From assembly GCA_021151805.1 (NCBI GenBank), contig JAGKWN010000014.1:1-57595 (forward strand): 57,595 nucleotides of DNA, given 5' to 3'. A model generated the notes under the pieces. That model was not told where the DNA came from, made no database searches, and saw only the letters and a program-made list of their open reading frames with translations. The stretch is from Cytophagaceae bacterium. GTDB taxonomy: Bacteria > Bacteroidota > Bacteroidia > Cytophagales > Cytophagaceae. The translations under genes were made by a program, and so were the position numbers. Of this stretch, positions 55,013 through 57,595 are shown in pieces (position 1 is the first letter of the stretch; each line of letters starts with the position of its first letter).

Positions 55013-55165
55013 AAAGCAAACACAACATTACTGACAGAATTTAAATTTCAGTTATATGATAAATGTTTAAAAGCTACAAATAATGTTATTATTGACGAAT
55101 TTCATTTAATTTGTCCTGATGGGCAGAGAATTAAAATAACATATAATAATGAACTACAATGGTAA
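55013..55165 (+). pseudogene. Toxin-tail remnant of cassette C
   Basis: Fifty codons are open from the end of the repeat to TAA without an ATG. They read KANTTLLTEFKFQLYDKCLK, continuing with IIDEFHLICPDGQRIKITYN near the end. The composition is protein-like and looks like a C-terminal domain end. The stop is 10 bases before the next gene's ATG. It is probably the 3' end of a toxin gene cut at the repeat border; the toxin family is not recognised. Confidence 0.6.
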
Positions 55166-55175
55166 TTTCTGATTT

Positions 55176-55826
55176 ATGGCATCATTGAAAAGAAGAGCGT
55201 GGTGGCATTTTGATAGTAATAAATATGGCTATGATTATGATGATAATCCTTATCCGGAAATCCTATCTGATCTAAAAACGATTTTAAATATTTGTATTGA
55301 ATCCAGATTACTTCTTCCTAAATGGATTGATGATACACCTCTTGTATACAATGATGTGGATGAATTGATCGAACTCATAAAAGCTTCCGGTAGAATAAAT
55401 GAGGCACCTGAGTTTGATATAAAAGGTGACACAATAATTTATCTCGAAGAAAATGAAAAGGTGTTTTCTAACATACTTTCAATAAAATGTTATCGCACCT
55501 TTCAACAATCTTTTGCAGTAGAAATACTATCAGATATATTTCTTCCTATGGTTTTTGATGAGCAGACGTATGATTTTAACTGGAATCTGGAGTGCTATGC
55601 ATTGAATTATTATCGCGTACCTCAGGTGTTAGAAAAAATTGCTCGTGTTTTAAATTGGGAGAATGAGTCTCTATTAGTAAAAGAGAATAATGAAAGAGCT
55701 TCTGTGCAAATCGGGTATAATTTTTTTCTGAATCCTGAAACAATCACTCAACAGTTTAAGGGTAAACCTAATGCGAATTTTAATTTGAATAAATATTTAG
55801 AAGAAATGAATGGTTCTGTAATATAG
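55176..55826 (+). CDS. Orphan immunity-like protein, cassette C
   Basis: This 216-aa cytosolic acidic protein has no signal peptide. It is a mix of helices and strands with many Asp, Glu, Tyr and Trp residues (WWHFDSNKYGYDYDDNPYPE, residues 9-28; FNWNLECYALNYYRVPQVLEKIARVLNWE near 130-165). I recognise no named family. It follows a truncated open frame and lies between repeats C and D, so it occupies the immunity position of its cassette. The high acidic and aromatic content is common among immunity proteins that bind basic nucleases, but this is only suggestive. Confidence 0.65.
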   Translation: MASLKRRAWWHFDSNKYGYDYDDNPYPEILSDLKTILNICIESRLLLPKWIDDTPLVYNDVDELIELIKASGRINEAPEFDIKGDTIIYLEENEKVFSNILSIKCYRTFQQSFAVEILSDIFLPMVFDEQTYDFNWNLECYALNYYRVPQVLEKIARVLNWENESLLVKENNERASVQIGYNFFLNPETITQQFKGKPNANFNLNKYLEEMNGSVI

Positions 55827-55885
55827 TACACATCATTTATTTCTAATTGAATGTGTGGTTGCCTTGCAGTATAACCACCCGCGCC

Positions 55886-56145
55886 TCGCCGTGGTTGTGC
55901 CTTTTCGGCCTCCGCCGCGACGGAAGCCTAGTATGATGTTAAATTTTTCACTTCTTAAAACATTGCACCAACTACGATCTAAGCTTGTGGTTTGCCTGAA
56001 GAATATATATATTAATTTTATTAAATAAATTTCGTGCTTGGTTATTAGTTATTCATTTCAGAGTGCACAACCTTGGGCCGTTGGCCGATGCACAACAGCA
56101 GGTTGATTCGTGGATTGGGTAAGGGAATCGCCAACAAGGAGTGAA
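55886..56145. repeat. Cassette repeat, copy D
   Basis: Last copy. It opens with GCCGTGGTTGTGCCTTTTCGG, a stretch also found (one base shorter) at 7698, then follows the shared core TTAAATTTTTCACTTCTTAA, GTTTGCCTGAAGAATATATA and GGGAATCGCCAACAAGGAG, and ends in TGAA. It has a one-base deletion in GCCGATGCACAAC compared with A and C. The left flank is unlike A and C, so the repeat's left edge varies. Confidence 0.9.
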
Positions 56146-56153
56146 AATAATTT

Positions 56154-56630
56154 ATGACTATGTATTATAAAGGAATTCCATTGAACGAATCAAGTCTGAT
56201 TTCGAAAGCAGAAATTTGTCGTAAAATGCCTTTTTTTGTTAAAAAAGATGATTCACCAACTGGCATCTCTGCCTTTGAAAGATTTTTTGATCAAAAATTG
56301 GATTTAGTAGTTTATCAGAATATTCAATGGAATAATAAAGAATTAATGGAACATCATAAGTATACATATAACAATATCCCTTATTATACAGAAAACACAA
56401 TCAGTAAAAACGTTTATCAAATAACGTGTGTGTCAGATTTTAAGATCAGTGGAACTACTATTTTTCAATACGACACCTTATGGAGACCAATCATAGAACA
56501 ATCACTTGATGAGAATTATCTTTTGGTTGAGTACAGAAAGTTATTTTATGAGGGTGAAAAAATGGCCGCAATCAAGGAAAAAATATTCTTTCCTTCATGG
56601 CATATCAGCGAAGAAAAGTATGGTAATTAA
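56154..56630 (+). CDS. Orphan immunity-like protein, cassette D
   Basis: This 158-aa cytosolic protein starts 9 bases after repeat D. The first ATG gives MTMYYKGIPL, and a second is two codons in. A very short upstream frame ends in ATGA across this start, so a toxin tail of only a few codons is possible but not supported. The protein is rich in aromatic, Lys and Glu residues (FERFFDQKLDLVVYQNIQW), with a beta-rich C-terminal half. I recognise no family. It is the last cassette gene; no repeat follows. Context suggests an immunity protein. Alternatively it could be a fragment of a larger gene. Confidence 0.6.
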   Translation: MTMYYKGIPLNESSLISKAEICRKMPFFVKKDDSPTGISAFERFFDQKLDLVVYQNIQWNNKELMEHHKYTYNNIPYYTENTISKNVYQITCVSDFKISGTTIFQYDTLWRPIIEQSLDENYLLVEYRKLFYEGEKMAAIKEKIFFPSWHISEEKYGN

Positions 56631-56827
56631 TTGGGGCTTATGCGATCGTATCAATAATCAACCAATAAAAAAATCCCGCTTTGAATTGGAACATATCTTT
56701 TTCAAAGGTAATACAGCTCTTTAATTTTTACAGGAGAGGTTTTTCAGATATTGTCTGTTTTGATCCTTGAGAATTATTACATCGAAGTTGAAAATGGCTT
56801 GATTAAAGGCCTTAGAAGAGAACAAAT

Positions 56828-57328
56828 ATGATCCTGGCGTTTGACACCTATTATTTCGATGATAAAGCGAAAACCGTTGGCTTGCTGTTTGAGCATTGGC
56901 AGAGTGAAAGCTATGTTGAGAAATACGAGGAAATAAAGGCCGATATTGCCGAGTACCAACCTGGAGCATTTTATAAGCGGGAATTGCCCTGCATTTTATC
57001 CCTGCTGGAACAAATTCAAACACAGCAAGTAGAAGCCATCATTGTTGACGGCTACGTATTTTTAGACGATGAGCAGCAGCTTGGTTTAGGCGGGTATTTA
57101 TATAACGCACTTCATCCAAAAATACCTGTAATAGGAGTAGCTAAAACGAATTTTGCGCGGATAAATAAACTTAAGTCGCAGGTGTATCGGGGCCAGAGTG
57201 AGCGACCATTATTTGTAACAGCCGTAGGGACATCATTAGAGAAAGCTGCACAAAATTTGAAATCCATGTTTGGCGAGCACCGGATTCCACACTTGCTTAA
57301 GCAGCTTGATACTTTTACAAAAGCATAA
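56828..57328 (+). CDS. Endonuclease V-like protein (short form)
   Basis: This 166-aa protein resembles endonuclease V, which nicks DNA or RNA next to deaminated adenine (inosine). The three metal-binding acids are at the expected places: Asp6 (ILAFDTYY), Glu52 in YQPGAFYKRELPCI (compare PGFLSFREYPAL in E. coli Nfi) and Asp74 in IIVDGYVFLDDEQQLGLGGYL (compare VDGHGISHPRRLGVASH), followed by VIGVAKTNF. The His of the DGHG motif is Tyr here, and the N-terminal 30 residues of the E. coli enzyme are missing, so this is a diverged short form. It stands alone after the cassette array, probably marking the return to stable chromosome. Confidence 0.78.
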   Translation: MILAFDTYYFDDKAKTVGLLFEHWQSESYVEKYEEIKADIAEYQPGAFYKRELPCILSLLEQIQTQQVEAIIVDGYVFLDDEQQLGLGGYLYNALHPKIPVIGVAKTNFARINKLKSQVYRGQSERPLFVTAVGTSLEKAAQNLKSMFGEHRIPHLLKQLDTFTKA

Positions 57329-57595
57329 TTTCAAATTCCTTCCGACGCGAGAAAGGACAGTTTTACTTTTTACGAACCTAATTTGCTGAGTTTCCCCAGT
57401 CTTTTTTGTCTGACTATTTTTTCTCTTGGGACAAAAATTTGGGTTAAGATTTCTTCTACATGATAATTTATCAGATTCCTTCTCCAGGCAGATTTCTTCT
57501 CCTTGCTAAGATTTGTTAATTCTCATTAAAAATTCCAAAAAATGTATTTTGTCAACTTTTTTAATCTATAATGATCATTTTACGGTTTTCTATTT

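Noticed and set aside
52332..56145. Repeat array as a CRISPR
   Set aside because: The repeats are 260-290 bp, diverged, and separated by whole genes; no cas genes are present.
52500..56145. The last 60 bases of the cassette repeat as coding sequence (frame reading HNSRLIRGLGKGIANRE in copies A and C)
   Set aside because: Several A/C differences in this stretch are at third positions, but copies B and D have one-base insertions or deletions, and a stop ends the frame at the border in all copies. It may be an old coding relic, but this cannot be supported.
52306..56827. Cassette array as an integron or transposon
   Set aside because: No integrase, transposase, attI-like or terminal inverted repeat was found; the repeat is much longer than an attC site.

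Overview
The window looks like a chromosomal segment of a Bacteroidota member of the Cytophaga type. The evidence is the lack of clear Shine-Dalgarno sites, several TTG or GTG starts, a possible TAnnTTTG -7 box, and a giant surface protein ending in a type IX secretion (T9SS) sorting domain. The overall feel is close to Cytophaga hutchinsonii, but that species call is inference. No rRNA, tRNA, transposase, integrase or CRISPR array is visible.

Left part (1-18 kb) is ordinary cell maintenance. On the minus strand are a 1-Cys peroxiredoxin, two small proteins and a lipoamide-dehydrogenase-like flavoprotein that has lost both redox cysteines. On the plus strand is a circularly permuted ATP-grasp / alpha-E / Anbu-peptidase cluster (a predicted peptide-ligation and degradation module without its usual transglutaminase partner), then a membrane-anchored coiled-coil protein. 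Next come a YbiT-type ABC-F ATPase with only one intact composite ATP site, a family 2 glycosyltransferase, a short neutral-ceramidase-like protein, an NlpC/P60-like secreted protein, an orphan histidine kinase and the repair translocase Mfd.

Middle part (18.4-52.3 kb) is a run of six co-directional genes with small gaps, probably one transcription unit of about 34 kb. It holds a 1556-aa secreted protein, a 688-aa fibronectin-type-III protein, a roughly 5450-aa T9SS adhesin built of beta-helix, PKD/Ig and six repeated LREA-type beta-helix modules, a 565-aa outer-membrane barrel, and a 2597-aa protein. This last protein has the layout of a polymorphic toxin: signal peptide, Cys-Xaa-Pro-starting FN3 modules, a metzincin-like peptidase (HExxH plus Met-turn), a hydrophobic pre-toxin region, and a C-terminal domain with PD-(D/E)XK nuclease motifs. 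Its stop overlaps (TAATG) the start of a cytoplasmic beta-propeller gene that is the likely immunity protein.

Right part (52.3-56.7 kb) is the most interesting: an array of four orphan, immunity-like genes, each preceded by a diverged copy of the same 260-290 bp intergenic repeat. Each repeat stops at the same point (AGTGAA), and unique sequence starts there. In three of the four cassettes the unique sequence begins with what reads as the last codons of a toxin gene (about 6, 30 and 50 codons) and then the immunity-like gene; one of these has the same TAATG overlap as the intact toxin/immunity pair. The first orphan gene is a diverged paralogue of the resident beta-propeller. I read this as a silent toxin-tip/immunity cassette store behind a T9SS-associated toxin, with the repeat as the recombination or capture boundary. 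A short endonuclease V-like gene closes the window.
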